64,000 nt of DNA from Priapulus caudatus (GCF_000485595.1 NW_014578312.1:20149-84148), one strand, 5' to 3'; counted from the stretch's first letter, positions 37,376-48,640 are shown. Made by a program: numbers and translations. Notes: generated by a model not told the origin, from the letters alone.

Positions 37376-38441
37376 CAAAGGATATTCGAAATGTACAAAG
37401 GCAAGATCCACAAGTTCTTCTCCCGTGGTGCAACATTGGGCAGCCCCGTACCGACCGACATCCTGTTCGTGTGAGTGCGCGCGAGATCTGTTGCATCGTC
37501 GCGAAACGCGAAACGAACGTTTTCGATGATGGGTCGTTGAGCGGGCAGAAATGTAGGCTGTGTGACGATAGCTCGAGTTGAGGACCTGTTCTCTTACCGT
37601 GTCTGACATGTTTCGTAGCTGTTGTCACGGGTTTTAGCTTGCGTCTCGTATGTAGCACTGCACTCTGCTGTGTGTGACCAGGTTTGCACTTGTTTCTTGT
37701 ACATTAAAGACGTGGGTTTATGTTATCAGGTGAGATATACCATAGGTATAAGTTAGAAACTGGTACATGACATGGGTTAGGTGAGATGTAAGCAAATGAG
37801 ATATAACCCAGGATTATGCCAGCAGATGAAATATCACATGGGTTTATAATAACATCTGGCGTCTGTCGCAGGTTTGAGGTTCTATCGGAGGCGCTGGCAT
37901 ATAACGTGGTATTATGTTAGCATCTGGTGCAGGGGCTGAAAATAGGGCAAGTCCGAGGTCCGGGACCTGCCGATTTTACGCTTGGACCTTCGCAATTTCC
38001 AAGCAGAAAGTCCGTCGGACCTATCAATAATTGACAGTACTCGACTTATCATCAAATAAAACATCATTGAACCATTGCAAATTGCGAAGAAATAAAGTGA
38101 AAGTAGATTTTTGGTCTATATATATAGGTTCTGTCGGAGGCGCTGGCACATAACATGGGATTATGCTAGCAGCTGGTATATAACACAGCTATAAGTTAGC
38201 ATCTGGCGTCTATCTTACAGGTTTGAGGTTCTATCGGAGGCGCTGGCAGGCGAGCCCATCGTGGAAGTGTTCGTCATTCAGCGCGCGATCGAGCACGTGT
38301 CGCAGGGAGCCAATCGCTGCAGCTTCTGTCGCCGAGAATACGAAAGCAGCAGCCGCCTTAAACGCTGCGCAAAGTGCTACAGAGCCGCCTACTGCGACCA
38401 GTAAGCATGAGAATACTCATTGTTTTATTATTATTATTATT

Positions 38442-38477
<36 letters not shown>

Positions 38478-41400
38478 AATATTGTTGTGAAGTGCTACAA
38501 AGCTGCCTACTGCGACCAGTAAGCATGGGAACATCCACCGTTATTAGCACGGTTATTCCACCGTTATTAGCATGTTCATTATAATATTAATAATAATATT
38601 GTCGTAATTATTATTGATAACCAATTATGGTAACATATTATTATGGTAACCATCGTTATAAATTTGTCACCGGTATAGTTATTCTTCTTCTTTTTTCTTT
38701 TTCTTATTCTTCTTGTTATTATTATTGTTTATGTTGTTATTATTATTATTATTATCATCGTTATCACGCGTTGATAAATAGCCGTTACGATGAGAGAGAT
38801 AACAGATTTGCCGCGCACGCTTAACTTTATGACGGTGTCGTCGTCACGTTGCAGGCAGTGCCAGCGCTCTCATTGGTCGCAGCACAAACAGAGTTGTAAG
38901 GAGATGCCGGACATCGTCGGATGTCCGTTTGTCGTCAGTCTGCCACGGTCGCGCGCAACCTTCTCCAACCTGTGTCAGTACATGGAGGCTTACTCCAGGT
39001 GAGCGTAGCAGCTGGCATTCTACACTTGCTACAGGCAAAAACTTACTGGCTGCCTCGTTATTTCCTAACCCTGCTGTATTACATCATGCAGCTGTTTAAC
39101 ATGCGGAGATTTCTTGTTTGCAGGTACTCTGTGAACGTGTTCCAGCCCCCGGTTAAGCTTCTGCAGAATGATCAGACGGGGGCGGCGGCGGCGGCGGCAG
39201 CGGCGGCAGGGGGGACTCAGCATCCCAGCTCATCCTCGTCCTCATCTCTGTGCAGCCTATTGTCTCACATGTCTCAGTAACCCAGTCTTGCCTTGTCTCA
39301 CATGTCTCAGTAACCCAGTCTTGCCTTGTCTCACATGTCTCAGTAACCCAGTCTCGCCTTGTCTCACATGTCTCAGACTACGGACTGGTGCCGAGGCTGC
39401 GCGGCGGGGAGGGCGATGGAGAGGCGTGCGGGGGCGCCGGGGAGCCGGACGAGGAGATGGGGTTGCTGCTCCGCGACCAGTTCATCGATCGCGACCGCGT
39501 CATCCTCGGTGACGTCATCGGACAAGGTAGGGGGCGCCACGTACACTCACGGTGCAGCGAGACGAGTGACTGTGTTGTGTGGTTCGTGTGGTTTGTTCAT
39601 GACCGCGGGTTGAACTGCGTGGAGCCGATGGATGGATTCGTGTTGGTTAACGACAAAGTGTAAGAAATGATCGGGAGTTAATAATGACAAATTATTGTCA
39701 AATTATTATTGACAAATTATTTAATTTTATTTAATTTAATTATTATTGACAAATTATTTGTCATTATTAACTCCTGAAATGATCGATAATCGACGTGAAT
39801 GATTTCGCTTCATTCAATGTGTTTCTTAGCTGCCTGTGAATCACAGGATGAGGCATTGCATTTGGTGCTATGGCTATGCAGGGGTTCTTTTGAGGGTAAA
39901 TTAGACAAAGGAGGTAATGGCCTTTGGGGAAATTTGGGAAAAAACGCGCATGATGGATTCAAGGTTAAGGATAAAGCGTGCCGTAGGCTGTAGGAAAAGG
40001 GTAGACCCCAAGTCACATGACTCAATAAACACACATGGCAATCTAAATATGACAGAAGCACGTGGTGATCTATTTATTTTTGGGTTGACACCATTTTGAC
40101 AATGGCGGGTAAATAAACACAGGAGCATTTTCACAACGGCAATGTTAAATTTGACAACGGCGGTGCGCCACTGTGCCTCTTATGTATAAGAAACCCTCGC
40201 TGTTATGTGTTAACAACGCTTGCTCGTACAGGTCACTTTGGCTGCGTCTACAAGGGAGTTCTGGTGAATAAGTCTGATGGAGAGAGGGAGGTGGTCGTCA
40301 AGACGCTCAACAGTAAGCACAGTGAAACCCCGATTTTAAGCGCCCCCGGATTTTTGTTCAGTTAAGCCGGCCTTAGGTCGAAGCGACGATTGCCTATAGA
40401 TCGCGCAACTAAATGAGTTTACATGACTTGTTGCTCTGTGCATGTTGTGTACATGACTGTATAGAACTGTTTCATTCACATTGTTCGTGTGAACTCCGAT
40501 TTAGCGCAACCCCGCTTTTTTCGCAATGACATTTTATGGACCTCAACGATCGCGTTATAACGGGGCCACATTGTAGTAGCTGAAATACCGAGGTTCCCCG
40601 ATATGTTTAGCAGAGCGATTGAGAGTGGATATCTGAAACCCGACCGGTCAATGTGTCTCGCATGACTCGCGTGCTCTCCCGTCGCTCAGCCCTGCGCTCA
40701 TGACATGTTCTTCCTCTAAGCAGTAGTAACAACCAATCGCAGCCTACAGTACTAGCAACCAATCGCAGCCCGCGGTACAGCAACCAATAGCATCCCGCAA
40801 TACTAGAAACCAATAGCGGCGTACGTTACTAACAACCAATAGCAGTGCGCGTTACTAGCAACCAATAGCAGCGCGCGGTACAGCAACCAGTAGCGGCGTA
40901 TGTTACTAACAACCAATAGCAGTGCGCGTTACTAACAACCAATAGCAGTGCGCGTTACTAGCAACCAATAGCAGCGCGCGGCACCGGCGGCGAGTGATGT
41001 GTGACCTCTCCGCGTCGTCTTCGTCGTCGTTGCAGGTGACGGAGTGTTGGAGCTGACGGGATGCAGGCGGCTGCTGGCGATGGACTGGAACAACAGGGAG
41101 AAGCTCGCAGGCTGGGTGATGGTCCAGTCCAAGGAGCTCGACTACGACAACGACGGCTGCGACGTCGACCCTGCCGACGCCAGTAAGCGCGGCGCCCCCT
41201 GGCGTCCGACTCGCGAAAACGTCCGCCGCGACCGTCCGTTTTTTTAGTTTTTTTTTTAGTACGGGGAATTGGAGTTTGTGTTTGTAGGGCATCTGTGAAG
41301 CGATGATTGAAATGACGATAACTCTATTTCATTTGTAAATATTTTGTTTTAATAAGTGGTACTTCAGAAATCGTTCTCAGATTCTCAGGCCTTGATACGA

Positions 41401-41809
41401 GACGTGACTCTTTATACGAGACGTTCCCACTTCTACGATGTCTCACTTATTCCTTTATATATCTCTACAGAACAGATAACGCTGGAGCAATGTCTCACTT
41501 ATTCCTTTATATATCTCTACAGAACAGATAACGCTGGAGCAATGTCTAAGCATCTTCACGGAACCGGAGAAGCTGAGTCCAGAGGAAGCGTGGTAAGATG
41601 CCGGTTACTGTGGCGCCACCTACGATACGGTCGGATGGCTATTGCACTGATTCTTCACTCTTTCTCACTGATTCTTCACTCTTTCTCACTGATTTTTCAC
41701 TCTTTTTCACTGATTTTTACATTGGGTGTATGGTCCCATTTACGTTACTGAATAGGAGAGTATGTAACAAAATCATGTACACCCGCACACTTCTCTCCCT
41801 CTCTCCCTT

Positions 41810-41850
<41 letters not shown>

Positions 41851-44800
41851 TTCACTCTATATCTCTCTCTCTTTTCCACTTTCTCTCTTCCACTCTCTCT
41901 CTTCCCCTCTCTCTCTGTCTCCGTTTCTCTCTCTCTCCCCCTCTCTTTCGCTGTCTCCGTTTCTCTCTCTCTCCCCCTCTCTTTCGCTGTCTCCGTTTCT
42001 CTCTCTCTCCCCCTCTCTCTCGCTCTTCTTCTTTCCGGGTCCTCGCTCTCTGGATCTCTGTGGAGTCTTGAGTCCAGTCTTTCACACGATGTCGTCTCTC
42101 GTTAGGTTCTGCCCGCGGTGCAAGGCCCACCGCGAGGCTACGAAGCAGATGTCTCTGTGGCGTCTGCCTACGATCCTCATTGTCCAGCTGAAGCGATTCT
42201 CCTTCAAGAACCTCATCTGGCGAGACAAGATAGACAAGATGGTCGTCTATCCAATCAGGTGTGTGTGCTGTGCGGCAGGCTGCTGTCGCAGTGCGTGCAG
42301 CGACACGAGCGTGTGTGCATTGTAGAAGAGAGATCTACTGCTGTGTGTGTGCGCGGCGTGGTGTGGGAGAAGATCTGACCGCTGTGCTCGGCGAGCTGCC
42401 GAACTGTGTGGCATGTAGAGAGAGATCTACTGCTGTGTGTGTGCGTGCGTGGCGGCTGGGAGACAGATCTACCCGCTGCGCCGTTGCAGCGTTGTGCATG
42501 TCGGGCAGCAGAGTCTACTGCTGTCGTGTGTGATGACCGGCTGGTGTTGGGAGAGAGATCTACCGCTGTGCGTGCGAGCGTGTGTGCATGTAGGAGAAAG
42601 ATCTACTGCTGTGTGTGTGCGTGCGTGGGTGTGGGAGAGAGATCTACCGCTGTGCGTGCGAGCGTGTGTGCATGTAGGAGAAAGATCTACTGCTGTGTGT
42701 CGCTGCTGCGTAGGTTGGGAGAGAGATCTACGCTGTGCGTCGCGAGCGTTGTAGTTGTGTCGCACTGTAGTGCAGAAAATCTAAAATGCTTGTTGTGCGT
42801 GCGTTGCGTCGCGTGCCGTGTGGGAGAGAGATCTACTGCCTGTGTGTCGGCTGCCTACATGTGGGAGAGAGGATCTACTGCTGTGTGTATGTGTGCGCGT
42901 GCCTCTGGCGCGCCGCTGGAGAGATATCTTATCGCTGGTGGAGTGTGTGTGTGCCTGCCATGTTAGGAAGAAAAGTCTACTGCGGTGTGTGTGTGATGTG
43001 TGTGTGTGTGTGGTGTGCGTGCGTCCGCTCGGGGAGAGATATCTACTGCCTGTGTGTGTGTGTGTGGGGCTGCGTCGTGGAGAGAGAAGATTCTACTGCT
43101 GTGTTGGCATGCGTGCGCGTGATGTATGTGTGTGTACCTGTGTGAGTGTGTGTTGCTGTTATGTTGTGTTGGAGTGTTGTGACCTTTGACGGTATGTGAG
43201 CGTTACTTTGAGGCAAATCTATGGAGATGCTTAATGTGTCGCTGATGCTGATTCTGGTGAATGACGATGCACGATGATGCAGGATGATGGGTGACGACTG
43301 ATGATGATGATGTGACGATGATCGAATAATGATGGTAATGATCGGTAATGATGTGCTGCACGACTAAGGTATGATAATGATTCTGCGTGATGATGAAGAA
43401 AATTGATAATGGGCATAATAGTGGTAATGCTTGTTGATTCCAACCATATATTCACTGAATCCTCACTGCAATGCTAGCCTATTATATATTTCTCTGCTTC
43501 AGAGGGCTGGACCTGAGTCCATACTGGTGTACCCGACTGCAGCCCGGCGACCCGGTGCCCATCTATGATCTGTATGCTGTTGTCAATCACCATGGCAACA
43601 TCCTAGGTGGCCACTACACGACGTATAGCCGCTTGCCCGACTTACTGGACAGTCGTAAGAGTAGTCTGGGTGAGTGTTCGTGTGTTCTGCTGAACTCTCT
43701 ACTCTCCCTCGAGCGTTCCTCGCGCCCTCCTGGCTGTTTGCTGCCTATGCTACTCACTGTTTTACTACATGTAGGTAGTAGCCTACTATATCCTATATAT
43801 TATATATTATATGATACTATTATCTTTATACATGCTCCGAAATAAGAAAAAAACAATTGCTGGTTGTCCCTGCGGACTAACCCAGGCTCAAATCAGGTTG
43901 TCCGCCAACAATTTCGTTGTCCCAAAAAAAAAATCCCCAAATCTCCTATTTTCAATCATAATAATATGGTCAGAATAAACACCCAAAAACAGTCGCGGTA
44001 GCCAGGATTTTTTAACAAGGGTGCCAAAAAAACAGCACAACTGCGCAAATAGTGGATGACTTAATAATTTTAATGGCTAGCCTCCGCCTGCCCCTCTCAC
44101 ACCCTACAAGCCTCATCTACCTTCATCTCTCAATCATTTGTTTGGGTGCCATGTGAAATAGGCGACATTGTTTCATTGTTCTCGTGCCTCCCAAGATATT
44201 AATGCTTCAGTGGCGGGCTCTGGGATTACCAAGGGAGGGTGAAAAAACAAACGGGATGGGGGCGTCCTCCCCAGAAAATTTTGAAAATGTAGTAGATGAT
44301 CGCAGGAGAATGGTATTTTGCCAGCACTTTTGAGTACATGTACAGCCTTCATTCTGACTACCAACAAATTCTACTTTTTTTGAACTTTCGGCCAACATAG
44401 AATCCCCACTGCATGTTGTTTGTTTGCCATGGGCAAAGCCATCGGAAAAATTCAAAATATAATGCGAATAGGAAAATACCAAAATGTAGGGGGGAACTGC
44501 TGTTTGCTGTTCCAATGAACTGACGTTCACCTCTCATAAACTCAGAAAAAGACACATATACCAGTGCTTGGAAATAGCAGCTGGTATGCGTTGCTTGTCC
44601 TCACACCATAGTATTAATGGCGGGCGCCAGCTATAATGCCTCATGGTAGAACCCCTGAGAAAAACATAAATAAAGGCCGTTTTTTTCGTCAACTTTTTTC
44701 TTGGTTGTTCCACCGGACAATGTCTCGCAGACTGGCTAGGTTGTCGCCACAAATGTCTGGGTGTCTCGGACAAACCGCGACAACGCTTATTTCGAGCACT

Positions 44801-45654
44801 GTTATATTACTAGTACTTTTACATTGCATATATACTATATGCTAGTATGTATATATACTATATACTATAGTTAGTATACTATATACTATATGTTATATAC
44901 TTAGCTATACTAATATCCTTATATACCTTATTAACATCCATGATACTAATATCTATACTACTATTAATATACTATAGTACAATATACTATAATATTATAT
45001 GCTATATACCAATAGATATCTACTACATACATATCTACATAGATCCTATATTACAATTATTACTATATATTAATGACTATTAGGATATACTACTTACATC
45101 CTACATATATCTTATTATATTATAATACTAATCTACTATAACATGTATAAGATAATACTACGCACAGCTACGTATGTCGCCGCTACACGCGGGGGCTGGG
45201 GGCGTCTATGTCAACGGGTATGCCAGTGGGAAGCATGCCTACATTGCATGCACCGTGCCCGTCATTTAAGACTGCCACTCTGTTACAGTGCGCTTTTGTT
45301 TTATCTTAGATGGCGCTCTCTTCCGACGACAGCCACGTCGTACGATGTTAGAGAGGAACGCTTGCGCCAAGTCTGCCTACCTCCTGCTTCTACCACGCAG
45401 ACGCAAGGCAGCCACCACCCCGCCCTTCCCGGCCCCTCCCCCCGGGCGCCGGCGACATTTCCCGCCGCTCACTCGCGCCACCTCTCGCCATGACGATGAT
45501 GACGACGATGACGCCGTTCGCCGTCGAAACAGACGAGAACCGCCGAAAGAACTCGGCCGTCGAGTCGCACGTGGCGCCATCTGTGGAGTCGGACTCGCCG
45601 TTGGAAGACTCGGAGAAGGACCTGTCTACACAGACATGGATTACCGTCGACTGA
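37376..45654 (+). CDS. USP19: USP19 C-terminal part: UBL-like end, MYND finger, C-terminal USP half
   Basis: Exons: 37376-37470 (RIFEMYKGKIHKFFSRGATL), 38221-38400, 38855-38998, 39124 to an unclear end, 41036-41182 ([20 protein letters not shown]), 41523-41592 ([20 protein letters not shown]), 42106-42258 ([31 protein letters not shown]), 43503-43669 ([20 protein letters not shown]) and 45310-45654 (terminal). Phases agree at every junction except across the stretch between 39124 and 41036, where a linker exon is missing. The block carries the second zinc Cys pair, the QLKRF strand and the catalytic-His GGHYT box of a USP. The enzyme removes ubiquitin, and USP19 acts in ERAD and muscle protein turnover in vertebrates. 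The last exon has indels. Its tail reads [15 protein letters not shown] to a stop at 45654, with no visible membrane anchor. Confidence 0.88.
37869..37900 (+). repeat. Partial duplicate of the USP19 MYND-exon start (not a full exon)
   Basis: The acceptor and first bases of the exon at 38221 (CAGGTTTGAGGTTCTATCGG...) occur again here. A diverged piece lies near 38125-38145. Each copy then runs into intronic ATATAAC/ATAACATGG sequence. These are pseudo-acceptors 350 and 95 bp upstream of the true exon. Confidence 0.7.
38221..38998 (+). CDS. USP19: USP19 MYND zinc-finger exons
   Basis: Exons 38221-38400 and 38855-38998 join in phase (CA|G) to encode FEVLSEALAGEPIVEVFVIQ, then RCSFCRREYESSSRLKRCAK, CYRAAYCDQQCQRSHWSQHK and QSCKEMPDIVGCPF. 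The C..C, C..C, C..C and H...C ligand pattern of a MYND finger is complete. A MYND finger inserted in the USP core distinguishes USP19 from other USPs. ATT and GTT microsatellites occupy the intron. A short exon-end copy (GAAGTGCTACAAAGCTGCC) lies at about 38488-38522, repeating the last 35 bases of the first exon. Confidence 0.92.
39258..39376. repeat. Tandem repeat, 32-33 bp unit, four copies
   Basis: GTCTCACATGTCTCAGTAAC followed by CCAGTCTTGCCTT is repeated head to tail. The last unit ends in CTCAG, which serves as the acceptor of the kinase exon at 39377. Each earlier unit carries the same acceptor-like CTCAG. Confidence 0.85.
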
Positions 45655-48514
45655 CATCGCGTTGCCTGCAGCCCCTGTGCATGCAGCGCCCCTAGCATGC
45701 ATGCCAGCGCCCCAGCATGCATGCCAGCGCCCCAGCATGCATGCGCAGGCGCCGCCCTGCTGCATGCAGCGCCCCCGCATGCATCGCCCTGAGCAGCAGC
45801 GCCCCAGCATGCATGCAGCGCCCCCTGCATGCATGCAGCACCCCCAGCATGCATGCAGCGCCCCCTTGTGTACACGCTGTCGAGTAAGGTAACGCACACG
45901 GCCGGTGGAATCGTGCTGCCCCCTGTACGCGTGGCTGAAGGAAAGGCTGGTAGACATGTGGTGCCCTCTTCATCATCGCACCTATCCAGTGTGCGAGCGG
46001 CGTTTCTTGGGTTGACCGAAACAAGCAGCGCAGGACGTGGCGCCCCCTACCACCATACTATCCGACAGGGTTCCGGCGGATACTTTTGTCTCTTTAGTTT
46101 AACAATCGCCGGTCACATTTTAATTGTGTTGTAACGGTGTTCTGTTGCTGACTTGCTCCTCGCGAGTTTTTCTAGACGTCGTTGGCACACGGATGCATAT
46201 TTTTGGGATTACCGTTTATTCTTGCTATTGAACTGAATGGTTGCCACACATGTGTAAAAAAAGCTTAGGGTCCGTGGCAGAGCTGCAAGGCTTTAAGTGA
46301 GAGTATCGCCAGGTAGAACTGGGTGAACTAGTATAATGCGGTGCAGCATTGAAAAGATTTATATCCTTAAATTAAATTATCTCGGGCGGAGTAAGGAAAA
46401 CGTGAGTTTGAGAACGTGAGTCTGAGAACGTGAGTCATTAAAACAAGGTTGTATTCAAGTGTTACGTGTTACATATAAATAAGTGCTATTTATTCAGATG
46501 TACGAGTATTGTATAGTTTACAATGTGATAGGTTTCAATGAATTTTACACTGTTTGTGAATTTTTAACAATCCCCCTCCCGCTTTTTTTTCTCGCATTTA
46601 TACTCGTTACTACCAGAAAGAGTGGCAACACTGGCTCATCTGTGTCCATTTTGATTCGTCGCATTCTAACCCGCAAGTCGAACTATAGCAGGGTTATCAG
46701 AGACATCGTAAAATGTTTGAACTTTAGAAGATGTGTCGAACGCCGTGCGAATACTATACGGTGAAAGTACTACTGAATACTTCTTACCCTGTTCAACTGT
46801 TAGTAGATGCATCATGAAAGGGTTAGCATCGTATGTTTTGATGACTGTCGATGACTTTATGATCTTATGGAAACACGGAAGACCCGTTTGTATCTTTCTA
46901 TCCAATATTCCTCATGTATTCCTAGACTACGTGCGTTTTCCAGACGTTGCGCATCCGTGTATGCGCGTGAAATTTTATATACAGTTTTCATCATATCAAC
47001 GTTTTCGAATGTGTTTCCCCCCCCCCCGTTGTTCAGGGTATTGTTAGCTATAATCTGTTGCTTTTTGACAGAGATCGTTCGAATTGGTCGTTTACAACTA
47101 CGCTGTGAAGTTTACTGTCAGTAGCGAAGTGATGGTACACTGCTGTGTGTTAATAGTTACTTTACCTCCAGCGAGCAAGTTATTCACGTGCTACTTGTTG
47201 CTAGAGACTCATACTTGATCTGCTAGCAACCTTCATTGGATGATCTCTACCCGTGGGCTGCAGTGGCGCCCTCATATGTTATGTGATTACGACAATCGTA
47301 GCTGAATTATACACGACATACTGTAGGCCTACGAAGACTACGTATTGTTTAATAAAAAGCGTCTCTCTGTCGCTGCAGGCTTGACGAGAACCTCGTGGTG
47401 AAGGTCGCTGACTTCGGCTTGTCGCGCGACATCTACGAGCGTGACTACTACAGCGCAAAGGACAAGAAAGCCAAGCTTCCTGTCAAGTGGATGGCGATAG
47501 AGAGCCTTGAGAAGGGCACCTACGACACGAGGAGCGACGTGGTATGTGCGCGGTGCAGGCAAAGGAAGAGGGGGAGAGAGGGGAAGGGAGAGAAAAAGGA
47601 AGAGAGGGGAGAGAGGGGAAGGGAGAGAAAAAGGAAGAGAGGGGAGAGAGGGGAAGGGATGGAAAAAGGAGGGGGAGAGAGGGGAAGGGAGGGAAAAAGG
47701 AAGAGGGGGAGAGAGGGGAAGGGAGGGGATGAAACATGACAGATCGCTGTGTTGCACGTGGTGATGGATGGTATGCGTTGTTGTTGCAGTGGTCGTATGG
47801 TGTCGTTCTGTGGGAGTTACTCACACGAGGTGTCTGCCCCTACCCGGAAGTCGACAACTGGGACATCCTCGGCTACCTGAAGTCGGGCCGCCGCATGCCA
47901 CAGCCATCGTACTGTCCGAAACCACTGTACGTATTATCATTATTATTATTATTATTATTAAATCTTTATTGCATGTAATTCAAATAGAAATAAATGGTAC
48001 TGAAGACAGTCTTTTTCATGTAGAAAAATTCGGGTAAATGCAATAGTGTTGACTGTTGAGCAGTTAAAATATTAAAATTTCTGAGTGATATGGTACGCTC
48101 CCAGATCTTGTTGCTAGCATCCTCAGCATCCCTGATGAGTTCGCTCCCAGATCTTGTTCCTAGCATCCTCAGCATCCATGAGGAGTTACACACCGTCGCT
48201 CCCACATCTTGTTGCTAGCATCCACATCTTAGCAACCCCAGCATCCGCCACGCTTCGTCGTCATGGCGACTAACTGCTGACTTTGTCTCGCTGCTTGTCT
48301 CAGGCACGAGTTGATGCAGCGATGCTGGGCGACGGCCCCCAACGAGCGGCCGCAGTTCCAGCACATCGTCGACGAGATCCGCAGCTTCCTGCTGTCGTCG
48401 GAGAACCACCGCTCGTCGCAGCGCGTCAGCATCGGCGACGTGCAGTACATCAACATTCAGATACCCGACAGCTCGCCAGGGGGCGCCGATGCGGCCGACG
48501 GCACGGTCGTGTAG
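39377..48514 (+). CDS. Met/RON-like receptor tyrosine kinase, cytoplasmic part
   Basis: Exons: 39377-39526 (...[12 protein letters not shown]), 40232-40312 ([21 protein letters not shown]), 47379-47541 ([40 protein letters not shown]), 47790-47926 ([39 protein letters not shown]) and 48304-48514 ([38 protein letters not shown], stop TAG). Seen: glycine loop [11 protein letters not shown], the VAIK-type lysine, DFG, twin activation-loop tyrosines and an AIES end, all tyrosine-kinase features closest to Met/RON with some TAM/insulin-receptor likeness. Phases agree within each exon group. Missing: alphaC to HRDLAARN (about 90 residues), and all extracellular and membrane exons. Five exons of USP19 lie between 40312 and 47379, so the locus is not colinear. 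A YINI motif near the end fits GRB2 SH2 binding. Confidence 0.88.
39673..39776. repeat. Palindromic hairpin, family H copy 2 (long form)
   Basis: Arms of about 45 bp (GGAGTTAATAATGACAAATT outwards) surround an AT-only centre in the kinase intron. The ends match the hairpin at 9375-9407. Confidence 0.75.
40731..40985. repeat. Array of CCAAT-containing repeats
   Basis: About nine or ten units of 25-29 bp share AGCAACCAATAGCAGCGCGC or variants (RYTACTARCAACCAATCGCAG). Each unit has a CCAAT box next to a GCGCGC stretch. The array ends about 50 bp before USP19 exon 41036. Confidence 0.85.
41445..41546 (+). repeat. 53-bp tandem duplication of a USP19 acceptor and exon start
   Basis: The pyrimidine tract, CTCTACAG acceptor and first 24 exon bases (AACAGATAACGCTGGAGCAA) occur twice head to tail. 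The first exon start (41471) runs into the second pyrimidine tract. The second (41523) opens the full exon. Confidence 0.85.
41800..42035. repeat. (CT)n and 34-bp CT-rich tandem repeats
   Basis: A long pyrimidine tract (TCTCTCTCTC, then TCTCCCCCTCTCTTTCGCTG units) lies upstream of the USP19 exon at 42106. Serine/leucine or Arg/Glu frames across it are low-complexity. Confidence 0.95.
42290..43130. repeat. Tandem repeat array, about 55-70 bp unit, with AGATCTAC words
   Basis: About a dozen diverged units pair GAGAGATCTACTGCTGTG with GTGTGTGCGTGCGTG tracts. The array occupies most of a USP19 intron. The Cys-rich open frames here, up to 186 codons, are translations of the repeat and not genes. 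Confidence 0.85.
43503..43669 (+). CDS. USP19: USP19 exon with the catalytic histidine box
   Basis: The 167-nt exon (GCTTCAG acceptor, GTGAGT donor, phases 2 to 1) reads [40 protein letters not shown] and [15 protein letters not shown]. YDLYAVxNH and GGHYT form the USP His box, the histidine being in GGHYT. The remaining catalytic Asp/Asn would be in the next exon (WRLFDD-like at 45310), whose frame is broken by indels. Confidence 0.92.
45668..45880. repeat. Tandem repeat of CAGCGCCCCCAGCATGCATG units
   Basis: About ten units of 20-29 bp, rich in GCATGCATGC palindromes, lie directly after the USP19 stop codon at 45652-45654, in the presumed 3' UTR. Ala/Cys/Met-rich frames across it are artefacts. 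Confidence 0.9.
45900..47378. other. Intron/intergenic stretch without recognised exon
   Basis: I looked here for the missing kinase exons (alphaC helix, HRDLAARN) and found neither motif on either strand. The tail of the stretch contains a dispersed repeat copy at 47206-47356. Confidence 0.6.
47206..47356. repeat. Dispersed repeat D, copy 1
   Basis: About 150 bp, from CTCATACTTGATCTGCTAGC to TTGTTTAATAAAA, recur almost identically at 50367-50518. This copy ends about 20 bp before the acceptor of the kinase exon at 47379 and so supplies part of the branch-point region. Confidence 0.85.
47566..47735. repeat. Purine minisatellite (GGGAGAGAGGGGAAGG units)
   Basis: Units of 24-32 bp of GGGAAGGGAGAGAAAAAGGA and variants fill the short intron between kinase exons. 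The strand is pure purine over long runs. Arg/Glu/Lys-rich frames here are artefacts. Confidence 0.95.
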
Positions 48515-48640
48515 TGGCGAGCGTGCGCGCGGGCGGTACATCAACATTCGGATACCCGACAGCTCGCCAGGGGGCGCCGATGCGGCCGACGGAACGGTCG
48601 TGCAGTACATCAACATTCAGATACCCAAGAGCAAAGATTT
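48440..48640 (+). repeat. Coding-derived tandem repeat at the kinase C-terminus
   Basis: The segment encoding [20 protein letters not shown] then TVV is followed by a TAG stop and a 25-nt G-rich insert. A second near-identical unit ([19 protein letters not shown]) comes next, then a third start ([15 protein letters not shown] and a TAA stop at about 48643). Units two and three share one open frame. Confidence 0.8.

Noticed and set aside
42406-42966. 186-codon Cys-rich open frame
   Set aside because: It translates the 55-70 bp AGATCTAC/GTGT repeat in a USP19 intron. All three frames are open because the repeat lacks stop codons.
45390-46024. Overlapping minus-strand frames of 110-169 codons rich in His/Ala/Cys
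   Set aside because: They are antisense of the USP19 terminal exon plus the GCATGCATG repeat. Composition is low-complexity.
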